From Hymenobacter tibetensis (GTDB lineage: Bacteria; Bacteroidota; Bacteroidia; Cytophagales; Hymenobacteraceae): a stretch of 64,000 nt of DNA. Made by a program: the position numbers and the translations under genes. The stretch covers positions 1,826,001-1,890,000 of the forward strand of contig NZ_CP094669.1 of NCBI RefSeq assembly GCF_022827545.1, in the 5' to 3' direction. Under the pieces are notes generated by a model. It had not been told where the DNA came from, searched no databases, and worked only from the letters and a program-made list of their open reading frames with translations. Shown piece by piece: positions 47,135 through 56,337 of this stretch (positions are counted from its first letter, which is position 1; each line of letters starts with the position of its first letter).

Positions 47135-48850
47135 ATGAAAAAATTTGCCTCGCCTCCGCCTCCGCTGCCTCGTCACTTGCTTGGTTTGATGACCCTGGTA
47201 AGCGTATTGGCCGGTGCTTCCACCGTGCAGGCGCAAGCACCCGCAGCGCCGGTTTCCATTCAGGTGGATTTGGCGAAGCCAAAAGGCCCCATGTACCCGA
47301 TGTGGGCGTATTTCGGGTACGACGAGCCCAACTACACCTATATGAAGGATGGGCAGAAGCTGCTCACCGAGCTAGCGGCCTTGAGCCCGACCACCGTGTA
47401 CGTGCGGACCCACAATCTGCTCACCACCGGCGACGGTACGCCCGCCCTCAAATGGGGCTCGACCAACGCCTACACCGAAGACAAAAAAGGCCGGCCCATC
47501 TACAACTGGAAAATAGCCGACCAGATTTTTGATACGTATCTGGCGCGGGGCATGAAGCCTATTGCGCAAATCGGGTTTATGCCGGAAGCCTTGTCGTCGC
47601 ACCCGGTGCCGTATCGCCACCACTGGAAGCCCGGCGACAACTACAACGACATCTATACCGGGTGGGCTTATCCGCCCAAGGATTACAAGAAATGGTCGGA
47701 GCTGGTATATCAGTGGGTGAAGCACTGCGTGGCGCGCTACGGCGAGGCCGAGGTGAAAAGTTGGCCGTGGGAACTGTGGAATGAGCCCAACATCGGCTAC
47801 TGGAAAGGCACGCCCGAAGAGTACAGCAAGCTGTTCGACTATACCGAAGACGCCGTGCACCGCGCCTGCCCCGGCATCCAGCTCGGCGGCCCCGAAACCA
47901 CCGGCCCTGGCTGGGACAAAGCCGCCAACTTCCTGAAAGACTTCTTGCAGCACTGTGCCACCGGCACCAACTACGCCACCGGCAAAACCGGCACCCGCCT
48001 CGACTTCATCACGTTCCACGCCAAAGGCGGACCCAAAGTGGTGGACGGCCACGTACGGATGAACATGGGTACGCAGTTCAAGGACCTCACCGAAGGCTTC
48101 AAAATCGTGGCCTCGTTTCCGCAGTACAAGAACTTGCCCATCATCATCGGAGAAAACGACCCCGAAGGCTGCGCCGCCTGCTCTGTGGACCTGAGCCCAG
48201 AAAATGCTTACCGCAACGGCACCATGTATTCCAGTTACACGGCCTCCGCGTATTCTCATCTATATGAGTTGGCCGATGAGTATAAAGTAAACCTGTTAGG
48301 CGCGGTCAGTTGGTCGTTTGAATTTGAGAACCAGCCCTGGTTTGCTGGCTTCCGCGACCTGGCCACCAACGGCGTCGATAAGCCCGTGCTCAACGTGTTT
48401 CGAATGATGGGCCTCATGGGTGGGCAGCGGGTAGCCGTCAGCAACGCCAGCGCCCTCACGTTGCCTGAACTGCGTGAAGGCGCACAAAGCCAGCGCGCCG
48501 ACATCAGCGCCTTAGCGTCCACCAACGGCCGCTCCGCCAATGTACTCGTCTGGAATTACCACAACGACGACCTGCCCGCCGCTGCCTCCGAAGTGGAAAT
48601 CGAGTTGCAGGGCCTAACCGCGCCGCAAGCCCTGGTGCAGCACTATCGCATTGATGGCGAGCATAGCAACTCCTACACCAGGTGGCAGAAAATGGGCTCC
48701 CCGCAAAACGTATCCGCTGCTCAACGCACCGAACTCGAACAAGCCGGCCAACTCGCCCTGCTTAATTCGCCTACGTGGGTGAAATTAAAGACAACAAAAC
48801 CACCCTTCGTTTCAAACTCCCTCGCCAAGGCGTGTCACTGCTGCACCTGA
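47135..48850 (+). CDS. GH39 family glycosidase with probable frameshifted C-terminus
   Basis: A 571-residue exported enzyme with a signal peptide ending VQAQ. The clan GH-A barrel has the acid/base Glu217 in WELWNEPN and the nucleophile Glu340 in IIGENDPEGC, as in GH39 beta-xylosidases and related arabinosidases. A C-terminal beta domain follows. The last 23 residues look wrong (TTKPPFVSNS..., Cys-rich). In the next frame the same DNA reads EIKDNKTTLRFKLPRQG then VSLLHLTW, ending at a TAA at 48856-48858, which is the expected end. A single missing G near 48780 (TGGGTG[G]AAATT) would explain it. The upstream box at 47060 links it to the arabinan regulon. Confidence 0.9.
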   Translation: MKKFASPPPPLPRHLLGLMTLVSVLAGASTVQAQAPAAPVSIQVDLAKPKGPMYPMWAYFGYDEPNYTYMKDGQKLLTELAALSPTTVYVRTHNLLTTGDGTPALKWGSTNAYTEDKKGRPIYNWKIADQIFDTYLARGMKPIAQIGFMPEALSSHPVPYRHHWKPGDNYNDIYTGWAYPPKDYKKWSELVYQWVKHCVARYGEAEVKSWPWELWNEPNIGYWKGTPEEYSKLFDYTEDAVHRACPGIQLGGPETTGPGWDKAANFLKDFLQHCATGTNYATGKTGTRLDFITFHAKGGPKVVDGHVRMNMGTQFKDLTEGFKIVASFPQYKNLPIIIGENDPEGCAACSVDLSPENAYRNGTMYSSYTASAYSHLYELADEYKVNLLGAVSWSFEFENQPWFAGFRDLATNGVDKPVLNVFRMMGLMGGQRVAVSNASALTLPELREGAQSQRADISALASTNGRSANVLVWNYHNDDLPAAASEVEIELQGLTAPQALVQHYRIDGEHSNSYTRWQKMGSPQNVSAAQRTELEQAGQLALLNSPTWVKLKTTKPPFVSNSLAKACHCCT

Positions 48851-48893
48851 CGTGGTAAGGCTGTAAACAGGTATAAGACATAAACCCAGTTAT

Positions 48894-48930
48894 GAAAAGG
48901 GCCGTCCTGCTTAGCAGAACGGCCCTTTTC
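48894..48930. terminator. Bidirectional terminator between GH39 and GH43 genes
   Basis: GAAAAGGGCCGT pairs with ACGGCCCTTTTC, and CTGC/GCAG extends the stem around a TTA loop, with A and T runs on the two sides. It serves the convergent GH39 (+) and GH43 (-) genes. Confidence 0.85.
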
Positions 48931-48969
48931 ACTTATGCTAGCTGCGCGCAGCAGCGACAACGGATGTTT

Positions 48970-49977
48970 TTACTTCGCTGGCTTTACGCCTTCGGTGGTC
49001 ATTACCACGCGCTTGAGCGTGCCGTCTTTATTGTAATACAGGTAGTCAATGCAGACGGAGCGGCGGAAGCTGCCGCCGTCGGTGTTGATGGCGCCGTTGT
49101 GATAGATGAAATACGACTGGCCTTTGAAGTCAATGATGGACTGGTGGTTGGTGTTGGAGTTGCCAGCTATTTCGTTCAAGATGCCTTTGTACTCCCAAGG
49201 GCCCTCAATCTTGCGGCTCATGGCGTATACTATCTTTTCGGGGAAGCCCGAAGCATACGAGAGGTAGTACCAGTCGCCGCGCTTGTGCACCCAAGGCGCT
49301 TCCGTGAAATTGGGTAAGGCTACTTTGTTGATTGGGCCATCTAGCTCAGTCATGTTCGGCTTGAGCTTAGCGTAGTAGCACGTGGTGTTGCCCCAAAACA
49401 GATAGGCCTGGCCTTTTTCGTCGATCCAAACTGAGGGGTCAATGTCGGCCCAGCTGATTTTGTCGTCGGGCGTCATGTCGCTTGAAATCAACGCCGAACC
49501 GCGGGCATCTTTGAAAGGGCCAGTCGGGCTATCAGATACGGCTACACCAATGGCTTTGCCATTGACGGTGGCGTGCTCTACGGCGGCGTACCAGTAGAAC
49601 TTGCCGTTGCGCTCAATCACCTGCGAGGCCCACGCATCATCTTTGGCCCACGTGAAATCTTTCACGGCGAGGGGCGAGGGGTGCTCGGTCCAGTTCACCA
49701 TGTCGGTCGAGGAAAAGACCAGCCAGTCGTGCATCACGTAGCGCTCCTGCCGGGCAGGGGCTTCATCATGGCCAGTATAGAGGTACACAGTGCCCTTGTG
49801 CACGAAGGCAGCCGGGTCGGCGGTGTACTTTTGCTTGATGATGGGGTTGCCAGCCGGGGCCGTAGAAGCCGGGTTTTGGGCCGTAGCCGTGAAGGGCAAG
49901 GCCATCGTTCCCAAAATGCCAGCTAAGACAGCATAGCGGAACAAGGAAACAGCTTTTTTGTGGGAGTTCAGGGGCAT
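48970..49977 (-). CDS. GH43 family glycosidase (alpha-L-arabinofuranosidase/xylosidase type)
   Basis: A 335-residue exported enzyme. The ATG complement at 49975-49977 gives a signal peptide with its core near 15-32 and cleavage after ATAQ. The five-bladed propeller shows Asp54 (YTADPAAF), Asp180 (DIDPSVW) and Glu226 (FTEAPWV), the GH43 catalytic trio. It lacks the endo-arabinanase features of the proteins at 12901 and 56338 and is closer to the arabinofuranosidase-like GH43 subfamilies; the exact substrate is uncertain. An operator box sits 20 bases upstream of its start, and the tal-pgi terminator lies directly beyond that. Confidence 0.92.
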   Translation of the reverse strand: MPLNSHKKAVSLFRYAVLAGILGTMALPFTATAQNPASTAPAGNPIIKQKYTADPAAFVHKGTVYLYTGHDEAPARQERYVMHDWLVFSSTDMVNWTEHPSPLAVKDFTWAKDDAWASQVIERNGKFYWYAAVEHATVNGKAIGVAVSDSPTGPFKDARGSALISSDMTPDDKISWADIDPSVWIDEKGQAYLFWGNTTCYYAKLKPNMTELDGPINKVALPNFTEAPWVHKRGDWYYLSYASGFPEKIVYAMSRKIEGPWEYKGILNEIAGNSNTNHQSIIDFKGQSYFIYHNGAINTDGGSFRRSVCIDYLYYNKDGTLKRVVMTTEGVKPAK

Positions 49978-49996
49978 TCTGAAAAGGTAAAGAGTT

Positions 49997-50012
49997 ACAC
50001 AATCGATTGTTA
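49997..50012. promoter_or_regulatory. LacI-type operator upstream of the GH43 gene at 48970
   Basis: ACACAATCGATTGTTA: 14 of 16 bases match the palindromic consensus, with the two changes at one end. It lies 20 bases before the start codon (minus strand). Confidence 0.72.
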
Positions 50013-50021
50013 AAATTAAGC

Positions 50022-50062
50022 AAAAAAACCGGCTTGGCACTAGCAGCACCAAACCGGCTTTA
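50022..50062 (-). terminator. Intrinsic terminator after tal-pgi
   Basis: Read on the minus strand: AAGCCGGTTTGG, a 16-base loop, CCAAGCCGGTT, then a T run. Stem pairing is complete when two G-U pairs are allowed. It begins 19 bases past the tal-pgi stop codon. Confidence 0.85.
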
Positions 50063-50080
50063 GCCTAGTAGGTTACTCGA

Positions 50081-52918
50081 TTACTTGGCCTGCAACGTAG
50101 CCGCTTGCAAGGCTGTCAGTACGGTTTGCAGACCCTGCTCGGCATCGGCGCCCAGGTGGATGTGCAGCGTACGACGGTCGTAGTCGTGCAAGGCTTTCAG
50201 GTCGCCGGCGGCTTGCGCGTTCTGGAACGTACCGAACGTGTAGGAGCGGCCGGGCAGTTGCAGATCCTGCGGGTGGTCTTTGGTGAACTGCACGAATAGG
50301 CCATTGTTCGGCCCACCCTTGTGGTACTGACCCGTGGAGTGCAAGAAGCGCGGACCGTAGCCCGAAGCCGTAGCAATGTGCAACTGCTCCTGCACCTGCG
50401 CCCGGAACTGGTCGAGGCTCTGGTTTAGGCTTGGCGTTTCGGTCAGGTAGGCTTGCAAGCACAGGAAGTCGCCGGCCTTGGCCTGGTCGAAGAAGGCTTG
50501 GAGCACCCCGGCGGCATCAGAGCCCGACACGGCGGTGTAGTACGCTACGCCGTTTTCAGTTACTACAGGCGCGTCGCCCTCGGGCAAACTGCCATCCTGT
50601 TCCACCACTTTCATCAACGCATCGGTAGCCGTTTTGGCGGCTTGCACGTTGGGCTGGTCGAAGGGGTTGATCTCCAGCACGGCGCTGGCTACAGCAATGG
50701 CTACTTCCCAACGGAAGAACTCCTGGCCGAAGTCATAGGCATCTTCGAGCGTAATCCGCACCACGGGGTGGCCGGCTTGCTCCAAGGCTTGCAACGCCTG
50801 CTTGTTGGCGTCGTCTGCTTCGTTCTGGTAGCCCACGTACACAAACACCCGGTCATTACCGTACTGCGCTGGCTCGCGCACCGGCTCGCCGGCAATCGGC
50901 ATGATGCCGGTGCCTTGCTTGCCCGTGCTTTCCGCCGTCAGCTGCTCTAGCCACAGCCCGAAGCTGCTCAACGACTCGGGTACAATCAACGTCAGCTTGT
51001 CGCGGCCTTGCTTGGCTAGCACGCCCAGTGCCACACCCAACTCCACGCCGGGGTTTTGCTCTACGTTGCCATAAGCGCCGCAGGCACGCATCATCAGTAC
51101 GGCACGCCCCAGAATCTCGCCGGTGCTCAAGCCGTACATGGCGGCAGGCACCAGACCGAAATAGGTGAGGGCGGAGAACCGGCCGCCTACTTCCGCAAAA
51201 TTCAGGAAGATGTGGCGGTAGCCCTGCGCCGTAGCCGAGGCCACGAACTTCGAGCCGGGGTCGGTAATAGCCACGAAGTTTTCGCCGGCTTTGTCGCCTT
51301 TAATCTGCTTGACCTTGTCGTAGAAATAGTCGCCAAACGCCAGCGGCTCGGCCGTCGTGCCCGATTTGCTGGCCACAATGAACAGCGTATCGGCCAGCGG
51401 CACCGACTCTTCAATCTGATGTACCGTGGTGGGGTCGGTGGTATCGAGCACGGAGATAGGCAAGCCGCTCTCGTCCTGCTTGAAGCTCTCCTTGAACACA
51501 ATCGGCGCCATCGTGCTGCCGCCCATGCCCATCACTACTACGTGCTTGAAGCCGGCATCTTTCACCTCCTGCGCGAATTGCTCAATGGCGGGCACTGCCG
51601 CTACCATCGTTTCGGCCACGCGCAACCAGCCCATGAAGCTGCGGATGCTTTCCTGCCCTTCGGCGTCCTGCACCCACAGATCAGCCTGCTTGTTCCAGAA
51701 GCCTTCGGTGAAGTTCTTATTGTTGAACTCCTTCACTTTGGCATCTACATCGGCCTGGTACTGACCCAGCGCCAGTTCTGCCGGAGCCGTGGTTAGCTCC
51801 AGCGCTGCCAGGCGCTTCTTCTCAATTGAGTCCATCAGCTTGGCGAAGGGCTCCTTGAATTTTTTGGCGCCATCCTCTTCCAGTGCGTTGGCTTGCTCTT
51901 CCAGGTTGATACCCAACTCGGGCAACCGGCGCAGTACGTCGGCAGCTTTGTCGAGGCCTTCTTCCAAGCGGTTGGCGGGCTGGCCTTTCTCGCGGAAAAT
52001 GTCCAGCGTTTCGGTGGGTACGGTGTTCACCGTTTTCGGGCCAACCAGGTTTTCGATGTACTTCAGGTCGTCGTACTTCGGGTTTTTGTTGCCGGTGCTG
52101 GCCCACAACAGGCGCTGCGTATCGGCACCTTTGGCTTGCAGTGCCTCCCAGCGCGGACCCTGGAATATCTCCTTATAGATTTGGTAGGCTTGCTTGGCGC
52201 TCGATAAGGCCACTTCGCCCACCATGCTTTCGGCCAACGCACCTTTCTCACCACCTTCGGCAGCAATTTTCTCCAGCATCGGGTCAATCAGCACATCAAT
52301 GCGGCTGAGGAAGAAGCTGGCTACTGAGTCGATGTTGTCGAGGGGCAGGCCGGCTTTCACCCGGTCTTCGAGGCCGGCAATGTAGGCTTCGGCCACCAAG
52401 CGGTAACGCTCCAATCCGAAAATCAGAGTCACATTGACGTTGATGCCTTCGGCGATGAGCCGGCGGATGGCGGGCAAACCTTCCAGCGTGGCCGGTACCT
52501 TAATCATCACGTTCGGGCGGTCCACCGTTTTCCAGAAGCGGATGCCTTCCTCGATGGTGCCTTCGGTGTCGTTAACCAGCGTAGGCGACACTTCCAGGCT
52601 CACGTAGCCGTCGGACGAGTTGTCGTGGCTGTCGTAGAGCGGGCGGAACAGGTCGCAGGCGTGCTGAATGTCTGCAATAACCATCTCCGTGTAGATTTCG
52701 TCGGTGGTTTTGTTTTGCAGGGCCAGGCTCTTAATGGCTCCGTCGTAGTCGTCGGAACCGCCAATAGCCTTTTCGAAAATGGCCGGGTTGGAGGTTACGC
52801 CGCGCAAGGCCTCGTTGTCGATGCGGCGCTTCAATTCGCCGTTGATCAGAATTTTGCGACGGATGAAGTCAAGCCAGATGCTTTGGTCAAACTCGCGGAT
52901 GGCAATTAATGGATTCAT
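50081..52918 (-). CDS. Bifunctional transaldolase / glucose-6-phosphate isomerase
   Basis: A 945-residue fusion. Residues 1 to about 370 form a TalB-like transaldolase: GVTSNPAIFEKAI near 40-52, SLEVSPTLVNDT near 107-117 and the Schiff-base Lys140 in NVMIKVPAT. Residues about 390-945 form a phosphoglucose isomerase of the archaeal/bacterial SIS type (VVMGMGGSTMAP, SKSGTTAEP, GGRFSALTYFGLVPAAMYG). The fused arrangement joins two successive steps, F6P release and its conversion to glucose 6-phosphate, and is known in several bacteria. It lies 103 bases downstream of transketolase with a hairpin between, so the two may be co-transcribed and drain pentose phosphate from AraA/B/D activity. Confidence 0.95.
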   Translation of the reverse strand: MNPLIAIREFDQSIWLDFIRRKILINGELKRRIDNEALRGVTSNPAIFEKAIGGSDDYDGAIKSLALQNKTTDEIYTEMVIADIQHACDLFRPLYDSHDNSSDGYVSLEVSPTLVNDTEGTIEEGIRFWKTVDRPNVMIKVPATLEGLPAIRRLIAEGINVNVTLIFGLERYRLVAEAYIAGLEDRVKAGLPLDNIDSVASFFLSRIDVLIDPMLEKIAAEGGEKGALAESMVGEVALSSAKQAYQIYKEIFQGPRWEALQAKGADTQRLLWASTGNKNPKYDDLKYIENLVGPKTVNTVPTETLDIFREKGQPANRLEEGLDKAADVLRRLPELGINLEEQANALEEDGAKKFKEPFAKLMDSIEKKRLAALELTTAPAELALGQYQADVDAKVKEFNNKNFTEGFWNKQADLWVQDAEGQESIRSFMGWLRVAETMVAAVPAIEQFAQEVKDAGFKHVVVMGMGGSTMAPIVFKESFKQDESGLPISVLDTTDPTTVHQIEESVPLADTLFIVASKSGTTAEPLAFGDYFYDKVKQIKGDKAGENFVAITDPGSKFVASATAQGYRHIFLNFAEVGGRFSALTYFGLVPAAMYGLSTGEILGRAVLMMRACGAYGNVEQNPGVELGVALGVLAKQGRDKLTLIVPESLSSFGLWLEQLTAESTGKQGTGIMPIAGEPVREPAQYGNDRVFVYVGYQNEADDANKQALQALEQAGHPVVRITLEDAYDFGQEFFRWEVAIAVASAVLEINPFDQPNVQAAKTATDALMKVVEQDGSLPEGDAPVVTENGVAYYTAVSGSDAAGVLQAFFDQAKAGDFLCLQAYLTETPSLNQSLDQFRAQVQEQLHIATASGYGPRFLHSTGQYHKGGPNNGLFVQFTKDHPQDLQLPGRSYTFGTFQNAQAAGDLKALHDYDRRTLHIHLGADAEQGLQTVLTALQAATLQAK

Positions 52919-52960
52919 GACAGGGGAATAGTGTGGAAAGCGAATGTAGGAAGTGGAAGC

Positions 52961-53007
52961 TAGCCTACTTGTAGCGCGGAAATCCGTTCCGAGCTACAGG
53001 TAGGCTA
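52961..53007 (-). terminator. Long interrupted stem-loop between tkt and tal-pgi
   Basis: TAGCCTAC / GTAGGCTA outer arms, then TGTAGC/GCTACA and CGGAA/TTCCG inner arms, each separated by a single mismatch. There is no T run, so termination is probably partial, or the element is an mRNA stability hairpin. Confidence 0.6.
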
Positions 53008-53021
53008 CCTGCTCGCGCCGC

Positions 53022-55076
53022 TTACGAAACCACTTGCTTTTTGTCTTCTTCTTCGGGCTGACCGTTCAGTACATTATGCGCGACTTTCACGACGTTCTGC
53101 ACCGTGAAGCCAAACTCCTCGAAGAGATGTTCCGCCGGAGCCGACTCGCCGAAACGGTTCATGCTGATGCTGGTACCTTCGTCGGTGGCGTACTTGGCCC
53201 AGCCGATTGGCGAACCCGCCTCAATGGTCACGCGCTTGCGTACCGACGGTGGCAATACCTGCTGGCGGTAAGCCTTGTCCTGCTTCTCGAACAGCTCCCA
53301 CGACGGCATGCTCACCACGCGGGTTGCGGTGCCTTCGCCTTGCAGCACCTTCTGCGCTTCTAGGGCCAAGCTCACTTCCGAGCCCGTAGCCACCAAAATG
53401 AGCTGTGGCGTGCCGCCTTCGGCCTCGCTCAAAATGTAGGCACCTTTAGCCACACCTTCGCGGGCTGAGCCCAATACGGTCTGGTCGAAAATCGGCAGTT
53501 TCTGACGCGACAAAATCAGGCAGACCGGCGACTTGGGCGTGGTCATGGCAATGCGCCAGGCTTCGGTGGTTTCGTTGGCGTCGCCGGGGCGCAGCACTAC
53601 GATGTTCGGAATGGTGCGCAACGATACCACTTGCTCAATCGGCTGGTGCGTCGGGCCGTCTTCGCCCAAGCCAATGCTGTCGTGGGTGAAAACGAACGTG
53701 GCAGCCGATTCAGCGAGAGCCGTGAGGCGGATGGCGCCGCGCATATAATCGGAGAAAGTAAGGAAGGTGCCGCCATAAGTGCGCACGCCCGCGTGGTGGG
53801 CCATGCCATTCATGATGCCGCCCATGGCGTGCTCTCGCACGCCAAACCAGATGTTGCTGCGCTCGTAGTGGCCGGGCTGGAAGCTGTCGTCGCCCGACTT
53901 ATCCATTTCGTTGGAGGAAGCCAAGTCAGCCGAGCCGCCGAACATGAAGGGCACTGCTTTCTTGATGGCCGTTAGGGCTTTGCCGGAGGCCTGGCGGGTA
54001 GCTAGCTCGCCATCAGCCGGCGTGTACACGGGGAGGTCTTTGTCCCAGCCGTCGGGCAAGTCGCCGTTAAAGGAAACGTGGAACTGCTGGGCTTCGGCCT
54101 GGAATTCCTGCTCGTACTTCTTGAACTGGGCGTCCCACTCTTTTTGCAGCTCGGCGCCTTGCTGGCCGGGCTTGCGCAGGTGCTCGTACACTTCCTCGGG
54201 CACTACAAAACTGGCTTCCGGATTCCAGCCGAAGAATTCCTTGGCTTTCTTCACATTGTCGGGGCCGAGGGGGCTGCCGTGGGCCTTGCTGGTGCCAGCC
54301 AGCGGCGAGCCGAATCCGATAACGGTCTTCACCGAAATAATTGAAGGCTTCTCCGTCTCTTCCTGCGCGGCTTTGATGGCAGCCTCAATTTCGTCGAGGT
54401 TGTTGCCATCGGCTACGCGCTGGGTGTGCCAGCCGTAGGCGTCGAAGCGCTTCATAGCGTCTTCGGTGTACGCCAGGCTCGTAGGGCCGTCGAGCGAGAT
54501 GTCGTTGTCGTCGTAAAGGAAGATGAGCTTGCCCAACTTCAGGTGGCCTGCCAGGGAGGCCGCCTCTGAAGCAACACCTTCCATCAGATCACCGTCGCTG
54601 ACAATGGCGTAGGTGTAATGGTCCTGCACCGTGTGGCCGGGCTTGTTGTACGTGGCCGCCAAGTGCGCCTCGGCCATCGCCATGCCCACTCCGTTGGCGA
54701 AGCCTTGGCCCAAGGGGCCGGTTGTTACTTCCACACCGGGCGTCACGTTGGACTCGGGGTGACCAGGGGTGCGCGCGCCAGGCTGGCGGAATTGCTTCAA
54801 CTCATCCATTGGCAAGTCGTAGCCATACAGATGGAGCAGGCTGTAGATCAGGGCCGAGCCATGGCCTGCCGACAGCACGAACCGGTCCCGATTCGGCCAC
54901 TTGGGGTCTTGGGGGTTGAAGCGCAAAAACCGCGAGAACAACACGTACGCCATCGGCGCCGCACCGAGTGGCAAGCCTGGGTGCCCAGAATTGGCCGCCT
55001 GCACCATGTCTACAGACAGCAGGCGGATGGTGGTTACACTTTGCTCGTCAATGGAGGCAGTGCTAGGGTTGGTCAT
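53022..55076 (-). CDS. tkt: Transketolase
   Basis: A 684-residue thiamine-diphosphate enzyme moving two-carbon ketol units between pentose and other sugar phosphates. The ATG complement at 55074-55076 ([10 protein letters not shown]) is chosen over an upstream start. Motifs are [13 protein letters not shown] (His32), [18 protein letters not shown], and the cofactor region [14 protein letters not shown] through LYDDNDIS (about 160-194). The pyrimidine domain has [17 protein letters not shown]. It is the first gene of a tkt/tal-pgi pair that receives D-xylulose 5-phosphate from arabinose breakdown. No LacI-type box was found upstream. Confidence 0.96.
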   Translation of the reverse strand: MTNPSTASIDEQSVTTIRLLSVDMVQAANSGHPGLPLGAAPMAYVLFSRFLRFNPQDPKWPNRDRFVLSAGHGSALIYSLLHLYGYDLPMDELKQFRQPGARTPGHPESNVTPGVEVTTGPLGQGFANGVGMAMAEAHLAATYNKPGHTVQDHYTYAIVSDGDLMEGVASEAASLAGHLKLGKLIFLYDDNDISLDGPTSLAYTEDAMKRFDAYGWHTQRVADGNNLDEIEAAIKAAQEETEKPSIISVKTVIGFGSPLAGTSKAHGSPLGPDNVKKAKEFFGWNPEASFVVPEEVYEHLRKPGQQGAELQKEWDAQFKKYEQEFQAEAQQFHVSFNGDLPDGWDKDLPVYTPADGELATRQASGKALTAIKKAVPFMFGGSADLASSNEMDKSGDDSFQPGHYERSNIWFGVREHAMGGIMNGMAHHAGVRTYGGTFLTFSDYMRGAIRLTALAESAATFVFTHDSIGLGEDGPTHQPIEQVVSLRTIPNIVVLRPGDANETTEAWRIAMTTPKSPVCLILSRQKLPIFDQTVLGSAREGVAKGAYILSEAEGGTPQLILVATGSEVSLALEAQKVLQGEGTATRVVSMPSWELFEKQDKAYRQQVLPPSVRKRVTIEAGSPIGWAKYATDEGTSISMNRFGESAPAEHLFEEFGFTVQNVVKVAHNVLNGQPEEEDKKQVVS

Positions 55077-55297
55077 AGGAGGTTGAAAAAAGATGTATAA
55101 TCTTGATGGGGAGAAAGCAAAAAAGCGGCACGGCTGGCCCACGGGCGCGAGTAGGAGCGAGGACTACCAGAAGTCACGCGGCCAGTATCGGGTTTGGTCA
55201 GGCCGTTTGCCTGCGTGCTTGGGCGGTCAAGCAATGCGCCACGTCAGGCACTAGTACGTAGCGGATGGAAGGCTGAAGGGGATTTATTCAGATTAAG

Positions 55298-56209
55298 TTA
55301 AGTGAGCAACTCGTTGCTACAAAAACTGGCTGCTTCAATGGAGCTGGTTTCTGAGCTGTGCGTTTTCAGCCACGCCACAAAAATTTCCACCAGCGACAAA
55401 TTCATTCTGCCCCAGGTGGTTTCGTCGCCGTAGTGGCGGCCGGTGTAGAGTTGGCTCTTCAACAAGTCAATGTTGTGCCGGTCTTTTTCGGGCACAAACT
55501 CCGACAGTATAGTGGTGCTGTGCTCGAGGTTTTCCTTGGCGTACAAGTAGCCTTTCTTGGTGGCGCGCAGAAAATCCTGATACAGCTGCCGCTTCTGCTC
55601 GATGGCATCGGCCCGGGCAATCAGCACCGGCGAATAACTGTAAGGTATAGCGTAGTCGGAAAGCTTGAAGTAGTTCAAGGCAATGCCCTGCGTTTCCGCT
55701 TCTATGCCTTCCCAGTTCATGAATATCCAAGTGGCGTCGGCTTGGCCGGCCAGCAGGGTATCCCAGATGCCCAGTTTATCGGGGTAGGTGATGCTGATGC
55801 TGCCCGTACCGCCGTCGTTGGCAATCATTTTCCGCACGATATCGTCTTCGTAGCGGGCTTTGTAGGAGGCATACGTTTTGCCGTCCAGTTGCCTAGGGGC
55901 TTGAATACCGCTGCGTTCCAGCACCGCAATAGCACTCAGGTCGTCTTGCAGCAAAGCGGCAATGGCCTTGACAGCCACGGGTTGTAGCTTGGTATTGAGG
56001 CTGATGGCGCTTTCTATGGGAGCAACGGCAAAGTCCACTTCTTGTAGCTCTAGTCTCTTGGCGGGCGTCAGGAGGTAGTGGTCCGTGGAGGGCGTTACAA
56101 GCTCGATTTCGAGGTTGTTTTCGGTATAATACCCCAATGCCTGGGCAACAAAAAAGCCAGTGTGATTGGTGTTTGGCGTCCAGTCCAGTGCTACTCTTAG
56201 TTTTTCCAT
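55298..56209 (-). CDS. THI5/NMT1-like periplasmic-binding-fold protein without signal peptide
   Basis: A 303-residue protein whose start (MEKLRVALDWTPNTNHTGFFVAQALGYY) is the canonical NMT1/THI5-like fold entry. This fold includes the substrate-binding subunits of HMP (thiamine pyrimidine) transporters and the eukaryotic HMP synthase Thi5. No signal peptide or lipobox precedes it with the chosen start at 56209; a longer in-frame reading to 56308 does not create one either. It lies 221 bases upstream of transketolase, a thiamine-diphosphate enzyme, on the same strand. No ABC permease or ATPase gene is adjacent. Transport binding protein or cytoplasmic pyrimidine-handling enzyme cannot be told apart here. 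Confidence 0.8.
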   Translation of the reverse strand: MEKLRVALDWTPNTNHTGFFVAQALGYYTENNLEIELVTPSTDHYLLTPAKRLELQEVDFAVAPIESAISLNTKLQPVAVKAIAALLQDDLSAIAVLERSGIQAPRQLDGKTYASYKARYEDDIVRKMIANDGGTGSISITYPDKLGIWDTLLAGQADATWIFMNWEGIEAETQGIALNYFKLSDYAIPYSYSPVLIARADAIEQKRQLYQDFLRATKKGYLYAKENLEHSTTILSEFVPEKDRHNIDLLKSQLYTGRHYGDETTWGRMNLSLVEIFVAWLKTHSSETSSIEAASFCSNELLT

Positions 56210-56337
56210 GCGAGGGCCACCAAGCTGCTTTGCCAAGCTCAGTGAGTTGAATTCACCTGCGCAAGTAAGCCTAATTAATCTATTTTTATGAATAAATAGA
56301 CCAGTCAAAGTACCGCGTGCTGGCCAGTACTGAGTAT

